From contig NZ_CP041146.1 of NCBI RefSeq assembly GCF_006494775.1, forward strand, positions 1,240,001 to 1,304,000: a stretch of 64,000 nt of DNA, in the 5' to 3' direction. Shown here piece by piece: positions 36,558 through 46,000 of the stretch (position 1 is its first letter; each line of letters starts with the position of its first letter). The notes under the pieces are model-generated. The model had not been told where the DNA came from. It did not search any database and saw only the letters and a list, made by a program, of their open reading frames with translations. The position numbers and the translations under genes were made by a program. The stretch comes from Nocardioides humi. Its GTDB lineage: Bacteria; Actinomycetota; Actinomycetes; Propionibacteriales; Nocardioidaceae.

Positions 36558-37525
36558 TCAGAGCAGGTTGGGCAGGAGCCGCATCACTCCGTCGGTCGTT
36601 GCCCACGCCAGGGCGAGCGCGAGGGGGGTCGCAACCACCCACACGTGCACCAGCGACCATCTCTGACGAGCGGCGATGACCCCGAGGGTCAGCGCCAGGA
36701 GCAGCGCGAGGTCGAGGGCGAGCAGGGGCAGCACCCCTGCGTCGGTGCCCATCGGCTTCTCCGATTCGGGGACCGTCGGCGGCAGGCCGGACGGTGCGGG
36801 GAACGCCGAGGCGGCCTCGGCATCGACGTACACGACCTCGCCGGGCGCGATCGCGCGCAGCCGGCCCTGGCCCTCGGCGGTGACCAGCGTCAGCCGGGAC
36901 CTCCCGCTCTCCAGCGGCTGGGGCAGCGGGTCGCCGGTGCGCCGGAGGCCGGAGACCGTGAACACCACGCGGCCCTGACCGACCTGGACCTCGATCCGGT
37001 CGCCCCGCTCGAGCTGGTCGAGGTCGCCGAAAGGCCCGCCGTACGTCGCCGCGCGGCCGAACACCACGGAGGTGCCGGCCTGCCCCGGCAGCACCGTGTT
37101 GCGGAGGTGCCCCGGCCCGGCGAGCAGGTCGCCGGAGGCGGTGCCCTCGATCACGACCTGCTGCAGCCCGAGCCGCGGGATCTCGAGCAGCGCGACCGGC
37201 GCTCCGGGCTCGGTCACCGGCCCGACGGTCGCCGTGGCGGCGGCGACCTGGGCGCGGAACTCGTCGTACAGCAGGGACTGGCTGCGCTCCTGGGCGACGC
37301 CCCGAGGACGAGCAGCTGGAGGACCATCCAGGACGCGACCAGCGCGACCATGGTGGTGGCCGTGCTCACCACCGAGCCGGTCGTCTCGACCCGGCCGGGT
37401 GGTCCGGCCGGCCGTGGCGGTCGTGGCGCGCGGCGCTGCGGCGGGCGCCGCCGCAACCGGGAGCGGACCCCCTGCACCGCAGGCATCTCGTCCTGCGCGA
37501 CCTGGGGGGCGTCGAGCGTGGTCAC
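36558..37525 (-). pseudogene. Sortase-fold protein lacking catalytic His and Cys, in the pst operon; frameshifted as sequenced
   Basis: About 322 residues when repaired. It has a cytoplasmic N-terminus (VTTLDAPQVAQDEM and a Pro/Arg-rich stretch), one membrane helix (STATTMVALVASWMVLQLLV), a sortase-like domain with ALLEIPRLGLQQVVIEGTAS and GPGHLRNTVLPGQAG, and a C-terminal membrane region. Active sortases have GHR and TLVTC here. This protein reads VVFGRAATYGGPF (Arg about 158 for His) and LTLVTAEG (Ala about 217 for Cys); the Arg-containing RLRAIA remains. It cannot be a normal transpeptidase. The frame breaks at 37300-37303 (CCCC, one C missing). GTG start overlaps the previous stop. Confidence 0.78.
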
Positions 37526-40094
37526 CGGCGACTCCGCAGCACCACGACCCGGGACACGGCGCTGACCACCGAGAAGACGAGGCCGAGCAGGATCAGCATC
37601 GGCAGCAGGCGCCCGCCCCACTCCGAGGAGACCGCCTGGGTGGGCGGCATCGCCACCACCTCGGCCTTCTCCTCGGCCGCCACCGGTGCGGCCGCGGCGT
37701 CGGGCTCCTCGGCGGGCGCGGCGGCCTCGGGCGGACCGGGCACCACGCTCTCCGGCTCCGCCTCCGCCGGTGCGGCCGGCACGTGCTGCTTCTCGATGGC
37801 GGTCGCCACCCGCTGGGCCGCCGCGTGCAGGGCCTTGGTCGGACCGGACTTGCGGATCGGCACGAAACCGCCGGGCAGCTGCCCGTTGCCGCTGCCGGCG
37901 CGCTGCCCCTCACTGGTGGCGATCCGGATGAACTGCGCGACCTTGGCGGCGTCCTTCTTGTCCAGGTTCTGCAGCCGCGCCGCCGTGTAGACGAGCATCG
38001 TCCCCGGGTAGGCGCCGCCCGCCTTGCGGAGCTTCGCCATGTCCAGCGCGAACGGCCCGCGCTTGCCCTTCTGCTTCGCCAGCCGTACGGCGGCCGTGAG
38101 CGACTCCGTGGTGGGCGTGACATATCGGCCCTTGCGGGTCTCCAGGCCGGCGGTGCGCAGGCCGTAGCGCTGCGCGTCGCCCAGGCTGACGATGCCGAGC
38201 ATGAACCGCTCGCCGTAGTGCTGGCGCGCGACCCGGCCGACCTTGTAGATCGGCGGCGTCACGCTGAGGTCGGTGTCGCAGCGGGTCTGCACGTTCGGCC
38301 AGGCGTCGAGCAGGGCCTCGGCGATCTTGCGCAGCGTGGAGACCGGCGCGGCGAGGTCGTTGAAGTACGTCGACGGGTTGTTCACCTTGCAGTCGGTGCC
38401 GCCCTGGGGGATGAAGTCGTCGAGCAGCGGCCACTCGTCGCGGGGCAGCTCGATCTTCTTGTACGACGGGTTGACCCGCATGCCCCACGGATCCCGCTTG
38501 CCCTTGACGAACTCCATCGCCGCCTTGTCGCTGGCGATGTACTCGGTGACCTGGCGCACGACGTCCGAGGAGTTCGACAGCGACAGCAGCGTGGCACCGG
38601 CCTCCAGCGCGTCGTCGGTCAGGCCGGGGTTGAGCGCGACGAACTCGGGGTCGCGGGTGATGGACCAGGGGTTCTGCTCCATCCCCGGGTGCGCGGCGCC
38701 GAAGCTCGACCCGGTGTAGGACTGGGTGATCAGCTTCGCCAGCAGCCGGCCGTTGAGCCGCAGGCTGGTGTACTCGCCGGCGTTCCCGGGCCGATCGATG
38801 ATGTAGCCGATCCCGAAGCCGGTCAGGGCCACCGGCGCGTAGCCGATCGGGTCGCCCTGGGCCTCGTACTTCGACGACACCAGCGCGGCCGCACCGCCGC
38901 CGGAGGCCATCAGCGAGAAGCCGGCCTTGTCGGGCATCTGGTTGTGCTGGAACTTGAACCGCTTCTTGTTCAGGCAGTACGCCGGCGCCCACTGCAGCGC
39001 CGCCTGCGCCAGCAGCTCCGAGCCGTAGAAGCCCGTCGGCGCGCGCGGGTCGAGGATGTCGCAGGTGTCCGGCGGGTCGCCGAAGGTCACCGGGATCACG
39101 AAGCGGTTGCGCCAGTTCGACTCCGACCACCACAGCGCCGGCGACACCGCCTGGTCGCCGCCGAGGCTCGTGATGTTGTTGGAGCCGGGCGCGAACTGGC
39201 CGGTCCGGCGGCAGGACTTCTCGGCGACCGTCATCTGCTGCGGCACCTGGGTGGAGGCCCGGTCGCAGCTGATCCCGACGATCGGGATGACCACGATCGA
39301 GCACGCCACCTGCTTGTTGCAGCCCAGGGACTCGTTCTCGACGTCGGTGCGGACCTCGAACTGGACCGAGCCGCTGCCGTTGCCGTCGGTGAAGGCGGCG
39401 ATCTCGTTGGCCGGCAGTGCCGCCTCGGCCGCCGCCTCGGGCGGCATGGTCTTGGCGTCGCAGGCGGGGTAGACCTGCCCCTTGGCGCTCACGAACGGGA
39501 CCAGCCGGGTGTAGAACAGGCCGCTCCGGTCCACCGTGGGGCAGACGTCGGCACCCGGTACGTCGCCGCTGCTGCTGGTCACCTTCTCCGTCGCCGCCGC
39601 GGGTGCGTGCAGGTCCTCGGTCCAGGTGGCGTCGCTCTCCGACTTCGAGACCTGCGAGCGCTGGGCGAACGAGGAGGTCCAGCAGGTCTCGGGCCGCACC
39701 GCGTCGCCGGCGCCGCGGCACTGCAGGACGACGACGGGGTACTCCTGGTTCATGCCGCCCGGCCCGAAGGGGTCGTTGGCCCGGCCACCGCTGGGCTGGG
39801 CGCCGCTCCAGGCGATGCCGACCCGCTCGCGGCCGCGCAGGCTCTGGGTGTGGTCGGCGCTGACGGCGACCTGCCAGGCGCTGCCGGTGCTCGGGTCGGA
39901 GATCGCGGTCGTCGTACCGTCCGCGGCGACGAACTCGCGCTGCATCGACTTGGTCTGGCTCCACGCGTCACCGGCCACGGCGGCGCGGGGGTCACCGGCT
40001 GCGGCCGGTCGGCGACGGCGGGCGCCGTCAGGCCGGTGCTCGCGCTCGCCGCGACGACGAGGCCGACGAGGCCGAGGCGCAGGCCGCGCCTCAT
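37522..40094 (-). CDS. Large PstS-like secreted protein with C-terminal membrane anchor, frameshifted near N-terminus
   Basis: About 857 residues when repaired. The signal peptide MRRGLRLGLVGLVVAASAST is in one frame; from AVAGDAWSQTKSM on, the protein is in a second frame. The break is at 39987-39991 (GGGGG, one base missing). The body has several cysteine pairs, and its latter half resembles a type 2 binding protein (LNGRLLAKLITQSYTG, then SEGQRAGSGNGQLPGGFVPI as in PstS C-termini). A Pro/Ala/Glu-rich linker precedes the final helix LLPMLILLGLVFSVVSAVS and a basic end. It would be displayed outside the cell on a flexible stalk. Both ends overlap neighbours. The ligand is presumably phosphate or a phosphorylated compound. 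Confidence 0.75.
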
Positions 40095-41676
40095 CGGGCT
40101 GCCCCCCGGGCCGCCATCCTGCGCCGCAGTCCCGCCGCGAGCAGGCCGGGCAACAGCACCAGCGCGAGCAGCTCGAGGACCACGAGCCAGCCGAACGGCC
40201 GGCGGTCGCCGGCCCGGTCGGCCGACAGGGTGTCGGGCGAGGCGTAGACGTCCTGGGTGCCGCCGGAGACCGGCACGGCGCCGCTCTCCGCGACCGGGAC
40301 GTCCTGCCCGGTCACGGGGTCGACCTCCGCCGCCGGCGCCTCGGCGGCGGGCGCGTCCCCGGCCCCGCGGCGGTGTCCGCGGTGGCCGGCTCGCCGGTGC
40401 CGGTCTCGGAGCCGCACGGTCCGGCGCCCTCCTTGTCGCACTCAGGGGGCTTCGGCGCCTTCTCGGCGAGCAGGTTCCGCTTGAGGTTCTTGCCGTCGAA
40501 GGTCGGGTTGTTGCAGCTCTTGACGTCGCGGTCGGTGAGCTCGACCGCGGGATCCGCGGCCTTCAGCTTGGCGATCTGGTCGAAGCCGGCCTGGACCAGG
40601 TTGAGCGGCAGCGACGAGTAGCCGTAGGCGCCGGCCTTGGTCTGCCCCGTGCACAGCGAGTAGTACATGAAGTCGGCCAGCGTCTGGCGCTTCGCCGTCG
40701 ACATCCGCTGGTCGCTCGCGCCGACGGGCAGCAGCATGTAGGAGTACGACGAGATCGGGTACGCCCGCGGGTCCTTGTGCGTGTAGACGCTGTCGAGGTT
40801 CTGCGTCAGGTAGAGCTGGGACGTCGTGTCCATGTTGATCTTGGCCTGCGTCAGCGCCACCGCGGTGTTGTACTGCGTCGGCTCGACGAAGTAGCCGGCC
40901 GTGTTCTTCACCTTCACCACGGGGTAGTCGGCGTTGATCGCGTAGGAGTACTCGACGTAGCCGATCATCCCGTTGCCCGAGAACCCCTTGATCGTGTTCA
41001 TGACCTGGTCGGAGCCCGCCTGGCTGACCATCCGGCTCCCCGACTTCTTCGGGTAGTACGACGTCAGGCCGGACCGGCCGAAGTAGGCACGCCAGATGCT
41101 GGGGTACTGCTTGTCCATCCAGGTGGTGAACTGCGCCGTCGTACCCGATCCGTCGGAGCGGACGACCGGGATGATCGGCAGCGACGGGAGCTTGCGGCCG
41201 TTGTTGTCCTTGGCGATCGCCGGGTCGTTCCAGTTCGTGATCTGGTTGGTGAAGATCTTGGCGATCGTCTCGCCGGAGAGCCGCAGGTTCTTGACCTGCT
41301 GCTTGCCGATCTTGAGCTGGTAGGTGAACGCCGTGCCGCCCGCGACGATCGGCAGGTAGGCGTACTGGCGGCCCTGGCTGGTGTCGGCCTGGCCCTGCTC
41401 GTCGGTGCCCTGGTAGGGGATCTCGGAGATCGCGAAGTCGACGCTGTTGTTGGCGAAGTCCTTGCGGCCCTTGGTCGACCCGCCGCCGGTGTAGACGACC
41501 TTCATGCCGTTGGCGTTCACGTCGGCGATCCACTGCTGCACGATGAGCTCGGACCAGGTCGACCCGGTGCCCTCGATCTGGGCGTAGGGAACGGCCCCAT
41601 AGGCCGCCAGGGGCAGGCTGACACCGCAGACGAGGGCCAGCAGGGCAGACGCGAGGGTGCGTCCTCGGCGCTTCAC
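40091..41676 (-). CDS. pstS: Phosphate-binding protein PstS with C-terminal membrane anchor, frameshifted as sequenced
   Basis: About 528 residues when repaired. The signal peptide is MKRRGRTLASALLALVCGVS. The binding domain has EGTGSTWSELIVQQW, TGGGSTKGRKDFANNSVDFA and PVVRSDGSGTTAQFT, the phosphate-loop motifs of PstS. After a Pro/Glu/Ala linker the second frame gives GQDVPVAES and a helix (GWLVVLELLALVLLPGLLAA) with an RRRMAAR end, so it is held by a C-terminal helix and not by a lipid. The frame breaks around 40357-40360 (CCCC, one base missing). No LPxTG-like motif is seen. GTG start overlaps the pstA stop. Confidence 0.9.
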
Positions 41677-42815
41677 GAGCTCTCCTTCACGGGGCGGCTC
41701 CGGATCTTCCGGGCCTTCTTGGGGCGGGCCACGAGCCGCGCGACGACGAACAGGAACAGCACGAGGGCCAGCAGCACGGTGGCGGCGGCGAACGCCCGGG
41801 TGATCGCCTGGGGCTCACCGCTGCGGACGGTCGTGTAGATGTAGAGCGGCAGCGAGTTCATGACGCCGTCCGTGGGGCCGACCACCATGAACGCGGCCGC
41901 GCCCGAGGTGAGCAGCACGGGCGAGGTCTCCCCCACGCCGCGGGCGACGCCGAGGATGACGGCCGTGGCGAGGCCGGGACGCGCCGTGGGAAGGACGACG
42001 TGCCACACCGTCCGCCACCGGCTGGCGCCGAGGGCGAGGCCCGCCTCACGCAGGCCGTCCGGGACGACCCGGAGCACGACGTCCGCGGCCCGGGCCACGA
42101 TCGGCAGCATCATCACCGCGAGCGCGAGCGCGGCGGCCAGGCCCGACCGCGGCCAGCCGGCGACCACGATGACGGTGGTGTAGACGAACAGACCCGCGAC
42201 CACCGACGGGAGCGCGGTCATCGCCTCGACGATGGTGCGCACCAGCACCGCGAACCGCCCGCCCACCTCGGTCATGAAGATGGCCGTGCCGATGCCCAGC
42301 GGCAGCACGATCACCAGGGCGATGCCGATCTCGATGATCGAGCCGACGGCGGCGTGGGCGATGCCGCCCATGTCGAACGGGTCCTTCGGCCCGACGCCCG
42401 CCATGTCGTCGAGGAAGAAGTTGCTGTGGAGCAGCGGGCGCCAGCCCCGCAGGACGATGAACACCAGGGTGCTCACCAGGGCCGCTCCGACGACGAGGGC
42501 GCCTCCGGTGACGACGGCCGCCGCCACCCGGTCCCGGACCTCCACCATCGTCACGGTCAGCGCGGACAGGACCGCGGTCACGACGATCCCGAGGACGAAC
42601 CAGACGACGAGGAACCACGCGAGGCCGGGGAGCGGCAGCAGCCGCTGGGTGACGAGCCAGGCCAGCCCCAGGGCCGAGGCCCAGGCGCCCCAGCGCACGA
42701 ACTGCTCGTCGAGGCTGGGCCGGCCCAGGGCCGGGCGGGGCAGCGCGGGCGGCGCGTCGTCGTCGTACGACGGCAGCACGGTCGTGCCGCGCTCCCTGAT
42801 CGGTGCGCTGGTCAC
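41673..42815 (-). CDS. pstA: Phosphate ABC transporter permease PstA
   Basis: 380 residues. Six membrane helices of the MetI fold follow an extended N-terminus with two or three extra helices (WASALGLAWLVT, LAWFLVVWFVLGIVVTAVLS). The coupling-helix EAA loop is LREAGLALGASRWRTVWHVVLPTARPGL, and TALPSVVAGLFVYT and GVGETSPVLLTSG are PstA-like. The N-terminal extension is longer than in E. coli PstA. The start is a GTG 1 bp after the pstC stop, and its stop overlaps the pstS start. Confidence 0.94.
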   Translation of the reverse strand: MTSAPIRERGTTVLPSYDDDAPPALPRPALGRPSLDEQFVRWGAWASALGLAWLVTQRLLPLPGLAWFLVVWFVLGIVVTAVLSALTVTMVEVRDRVAAAVVTGGALVVGAALVSTLVFIVLRGWRPLLHSNFFLDDMAGVGPKDPFDMGGIAHAAVGSIIEIGIALVIVLPLGIGTAIFMTEVGGRFAVLVRTIVEAMTALPSVVAGLFVYTTVIVVAGWPRSGLAAALALAVMMLPIVARAADVVLRVVPDGLREAGLALGASRWRTVWHVVLPTARPGLATAVILGVARGVGETSPVLLTSGAAAFMVVGPTDGVMNSLPLYIYTTVRSGEPQAITRAFAAATVLLALVLFLFVVARLVARPKKARKIRSRPVKESS

Positions 42816-42816
42816 C

Positions 42817-43830
42817 TCAGGCCTCCGTCCCGGCGCCCGAGCGGCTCCGGTTCACGACCACGGCCGCGAGGGTGTTCACGCCGAGCGTGATGACGAAGAG
42901 CACGAAGCCGGCCGCCAGGAGAGCGGACAGCTGGCTCGCGCTGGCGTCGCCGAACCGGCCGGCGATGAGGGCGCTGACGCTGTTGGTGCCGATCTCGAGC
43001 GGACGGAACTTCAGGTCGAACGCCGGCGAGATGATCAGCAGCACCGCGATCGTCTCGCCCAACGCGCGCCCGAGCGCGAGCATGGTGCCGCCGATGATGC
43101 CGCCGCGGCCGAACGGCAGGACGACGGTCCGGATCATGCCCCAGCGGGTCGCGCCGAGCGCCAGGGCCGCCTCCTTCTCGCCCGGAGGGGTCTGGCTGAA
43201 CACCTGGCGCATGACCGCGCAGGCCATCGGCAGCACCATCATCGCCACGGCGATGCCGGCACAGAAGGCGCTGGCGGTGTACCTGCTGGCGTCCCAGATC
43301 GCGGCGTCGGGGTCGGTGTCCTTCACCTCGAAGATCGGGATCCAGCCGAGGTGACGCTGGAGGAAGGTCGCGAACGACGCGGCGTGCGGCATCACCAGGA
43401 AGAAGCCCCACAGCCCGTACACGATGGACGGGATCGCGGCCATCAGGTCGACGAGGGACACCAGGGCCGGGCGCAGCGACGCGGGCGCGTACTCGGCGAT
43501 GTAGAGCGCGGTCAGCAGCGCGAGGGGGAACGCGATGACCATGGCCACGAGCGCGATCTGCACCGTGCCCGCGAGCACCGCCGCGATGCCGAGGACGTCG
43601 GCCTCCGGCAGCCAGTCGGACTCGGTGAAGAACCGCCATCCGTAGCGCTGCAGGGTCGGGAACGCCTGCCAGCCGAGGAAGAGGCCGACGCCGCCGGTGA
43701 TCACCAGCACCGACGCGCCGATCGCCCGGGACACGTTCACGAAGACCGCGTCGGCGCCCACGGCTCGACGGGAGATCCGTCGCGGCCGCGCCTCGGGCGC
43801 GCTCGGATCGGCTAGGGGCAGGCTGGTCAC
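42817..43830 (-). CDS. pstC: Phosphate ABC transporter permease PstC
   Basis: 337 residues from GTG (VTSLPLADPSAPEARP), preceded by GAGGA. Six membrane helices; the EAA loop is EKEAALALGATRWGMIRTVVLPFGR, and AAIPSIVYGLWGFFLV and GRALGETIAVLLI are PstC motifs. It is the first gene of the pst operon, and a PHO-box-like direct repeat lies about 105 bp upstream of its start. Confidence 0.95.
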   Translation of the reverse strand: MTSLPLADPSAPEARPRRISRRAVGADAVFVNVSRAIGASVLVITGGVGLFLGWQAFPTLQRYGWRFFTESDWLPEADVLGIAAVLAGTVQIALVAMVIAFPLALLTALYIAEYAPASLRPALVSLVDLMAAIPSIVYGLWGFFLVMPHAASFATFLQRHLGWIPIFEVKDTDPDAAIWDASRYTASAFCAGIAVAMMVLPMACAVMRQVFSQTPPGEKEAALALGATRWGMIRTVVLPFGRGGIIGGTMLALGRALGETIAVLLIISPAFDLKFRPLEIGTNSVSALIAGRFGDASASQLSALLAAGFVLFVITLGVNTLAAVVVNRSRSGAGTEA

Positions 43831-43934
43831 ACGTCGTCCTCGGTCGTGGCCACCCGAGCAGGGCCGTCTCGCGGCAGCGCGGAGCCGCGCAGCCACACCG
43901 AACGGTGACGGCGGTCCGCGACCAATCGGGGTGA

Positions 43935-43956
43935 CGACGGTGAACGGACGGGGAAC
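43935..43956 (-). promoter_or_regulatory. PHO box-like 11-bp direct repeats upstream of pstC
   Basis: On the minus strand GTTCCCC and GTTCACC start exactly 11 bases apart (plus-strand GGGGAAC at 43950-43956 and GGTGAAC at 43939-43945), the two-unit arrangement bound by PhoP in Streptomyces and relatives. A looser third unit with TCACC follows. This predicts induction of the pst operon by phosphate starvation. Confidence 0.65.
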
Positions 43957-43992
43957 GGCCGGGCTGACTTGGCTGAAATCAGCCGGCGAGGG

Positions 43993-45318
43993 TCAGGCGG
44001 TGGGGTCGCTCACGCGGCCGACGAAGAGCGGCGTGCCGTGCTCGACGTCGTGGATCACGAAGAGGTACGGGCGGTCGACCACGACCTCCTCGGCGACCAC
44101 GGCGCTCTCGGTGCGCATGACGACCGCGGTCGCCGCCGCTGCCTCGGTGCCCTCCTCGTCGACCGCGATGAAGCCCTGGTGCAGGACCGCCGCGATGTAG
44201 AGCAAGAGGTCCTCGTCGGTCATCGGGGAGAAGTCGGCACGGCGGTCGTCGAAGGCGGTGGGCATGCCCAGCGCGGCGAGCAGGTCCCCGAGCGGCGCCT
44301 GGGTGCGGAACCTCCACTTCGGCAGGCTCAGGTCGACCGCGGCCGGCTCCGCCGCCTGCAGGATGCCGGCGAGACCGTCGCCGGCCACCGCGGACTCGAC
44401 CTGCGCGAAGGCGCCCTCGTCGGGGACCACGACCGTCATGGCGAGCCGCTGTCCGGCGTACGGCACGACGACCGCGCGCCATCCCTCGCCACGCGCGAGC
44501 CGGGCGGCGAGGTCGGGGCGGCGCATCAGGTCGACCTCGACGTCCGTGCCGTCGGCGCGGTGGAAGGTGCCCGGCGCGGTCAGGTCCTTCTCGAACGGCT
44601 GCTCCCAGGGCGCCTTGAGGTAGATCGCGTTGACCAGCACGAGCCGGGTCAGCGTGTCGAGCACGCCCTCGGGGATCAGGTCGACGATCCGGTCGTTGGT
44701 CTGCTGCTCGACCCAGTCGTTGATCAGGACGCGCGCGTCCTCGGTCGCGCCCGCGAAGTCGACCGCCCGGATCGGGGCGCCGTACTCCTTGGCGAGCAGG
44801 TCGAGGAAGTCCGCCGACCAGCCGACCTCGCGCTGGCCGAAGAGCTGGTTGGCGGTGGTCAGCACCAGGGTGGCGGCCGAGCCGTCGGCCCGCTGCTGGG
44901 AGCCGGCCAGCCCCTCGACGTACGACGTCAGCGCGTTGACGCCCTTGTGCCAGCGGTCGCCGAGGTCGCCCACGCCGAGCACGCCCCTCATCTCGTCGGC
45001 GGTGGTCCCGGCGGCGCCGACGAGCGTCATGCCGAGGGCGACCAGGACGGAGTAGGGCGAGAGCACCACATTGCCCGGCTGGGCGGCGACGCCGTCGTAG
45101 AGGCCGCTCGCCAGGGTCCGGAGTCCCGCCACCACGTCCGGCAGCACCGTGACGTCGCCGGCGGCGCGCGGGACGTCGGAGGACACGAGCTCGATCTCGC
45201 CGTCGGGTCCGGCCGGCTCCGGGTCGACGATCACGTCGTCGCCGCAGCCGCTCACCGTGCCGACGGCGAGAGCGGCGAGGCCGAGCTGGAGGGCGGTACG
45301 ACGGGCGAGAGGGGTCAT
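43993..45318 (-). CDS. Serpin-family lipoprotein
   Basis: 441 residues. The signal has an RR pair (LARRTALQLGL) and a lipobox VSGC, so the protein is probably Tat-exported and lipid-anchored. The serpin core shows SPYSVLVALGMTLVGAAG, TTANQLFGQ, LVLVNAIYLKAPWEQPF, and FIAVDEEGTEAAAATAVV, the small-residue hinge that inhibitory serpins need for loop insertion. PYLFVIHDVEHGTPLFVGRV closes the fold. Counting from the hinge, P1 falls at or near the Glu-Ser of RTES, so the target protease is hard to guess. It lies upstream of pstC, on the same strand, with the PHO box in the gap after it. Confidence 0.93.
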   Translation of the reverse strand: MTPLARRTALQLGLAALAVGTVSGCGDDVIVDPEPAGPDGEIELVSSDVPRAAGDVTVLPDVVAGLRTLASGLYDGVAAQPGNVVLSPYSVLVALGMTLVGAAGTTADEMRGVLGVGDLGDRWHKGVNALTSYVEGLAGSQQRADGSAATLVLTTANQLFGQREVGWSADFLDLLAKEYGAPIRAVDFAGATEDARVLINDWVEQQTNDRIVDLIPEGVLDTLTRLVLVNAIYLKAPWEQPFEKDLTAPGTFHRADGTDVEVDLMRRPDLAARLARGEGWRAVVVPYAGQRLAMTVVVPDEGAFAQVESAVAGDGLAGILQAAEPAAVDLSLPKWRFRTQAPLGDLLAALGMPTAFDDRRADFSPMTDEDLLLYIAAVLHQGFIAVDEEGTEAAAATAVVMRTESAVVAEEVVVDRPYLFVIHDVEHGTPLFVGRVSDPTA

Positions 45319-45375
45319 GGCCGTACGACGCGCTCCGTCCCCGGCGGGTTCCCTCGAGCCCTGCCCGCGGTCGAT

Positions 45376-45542
45376 CTCAGCCTCGATCCGTGGTTAGGCG
45401 CCGTAGCGAGCGGCACCGGAGGGGTGTGATGGCAAGGCGCGGCCGCGAGGGCGGTCTGGTTGCACCGTCGAGCGTCCGCAACGCCGCCAGCGCGCCGCTC
45501 CGGGGCCGCGTAGTAGGTGGCTATCCACGGATCGAGGCTCAG
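45376..45542. repeat. Inverted repeat, 22-bp arms with 2 mismatches, about 120 bp apart
   Basis: The arm at 45376-45397 (core CAGCCTCGATCCGTGG) is repeated in inverse at 45521-45542. Similarity continues more weakly inward for 30 to 40 bp (GGC/CCGGAG segments), so the whole 167-bp block could fold on itself. The right arm includes the stop codon of the DUF3817 gene, and the block lies before the serpin start. It may be a palindromic mobile repeat or a large terminator. Confidence 0.6.
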
Positions 45543-45985
45543 GAGGTCGGGGGCCCGACGACGAGCGCGAGACCGGTCAGCGCGGCGACGGCGACGAGGC
45601 CGACGCCGAGCCCGCGCAGCGGGTTGGCCAGCAGCCAGCCGACGACGCGGTCGGGGAGCGACCGGGTCGCGCCGGCCGGCAGCCGCCACGCGTCGCCCAG
45701 CCAGCCCCGGCGGACCGCCCACCACTCCAGGGGCAGCGTCGCCAGCGGCGGGATCGCCGCCGCGAGGGCGAGCACGCCGCGGCCGGCCGACCAGCGCCGG
45801 TCCACCCACACGACGGCGGTCGTGACGACGTACGCGACGAACACCACGCCGTGCAGCATCCCGAAGACCCGGACGCCGGCCTCGGTGGTCTCGGTGACGT
45901 ACTTGAGGAACATCCCGAGCAGCAGCCCGGTCCAGGTGACGGCCTCGGCGATCGCGACGGTGCGGAACAGGCGGGTGGGGCTCAC
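45539..45985 (-). CDS. DUF3817 domain-containing membrane protein
   Basis: 148 residues. Three hydrophobic helices in the first 100 residues (AIAEAVTWTGLLLGMFLKYV, VFGMLHGVVFVAYVVTTAVV, VLALAAAIPPLATLPLEWW) match the DUF3817 family, and EWWAVRRGW is characteristic. A C-terminal extra helix (LGVGLVAVAALTGLALVV) follows. The family has no known function; it is common in actinobacteria. It lies 15 bp after the isoprenyl transferase gene. Confidence 0.8.
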   Translation of the reverse strand: MSPTRLFRTVAIAEAVTWTGLLLGMFLKYVTETTEAGVRVFGMLHGVVFVAYVVTTAVVWVDRRWSAGRGVLALAAAIPPLATLPLEWWAVRRGWLGDAWRLPAGATRSLPDRVVGWLLANPLRGLGVGLVAVAALTGLALVVGPPTS

Positions 45986-46000
45986 GGTGCCCCAGGATAT

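Noticed and set aside
36558..37525. Annotation as an active class E-type sortase
   Set aside because: The catalytic His and Cys positions are Arg and Ala, and no sorting signal was found nearby.
37072..41838. An open frame of 1588 codons on the plus strand, opposite the pst operon
   Set aside because: Same cause. The minus strand has signal peptides, binding-protein motifs and overlapping starts.
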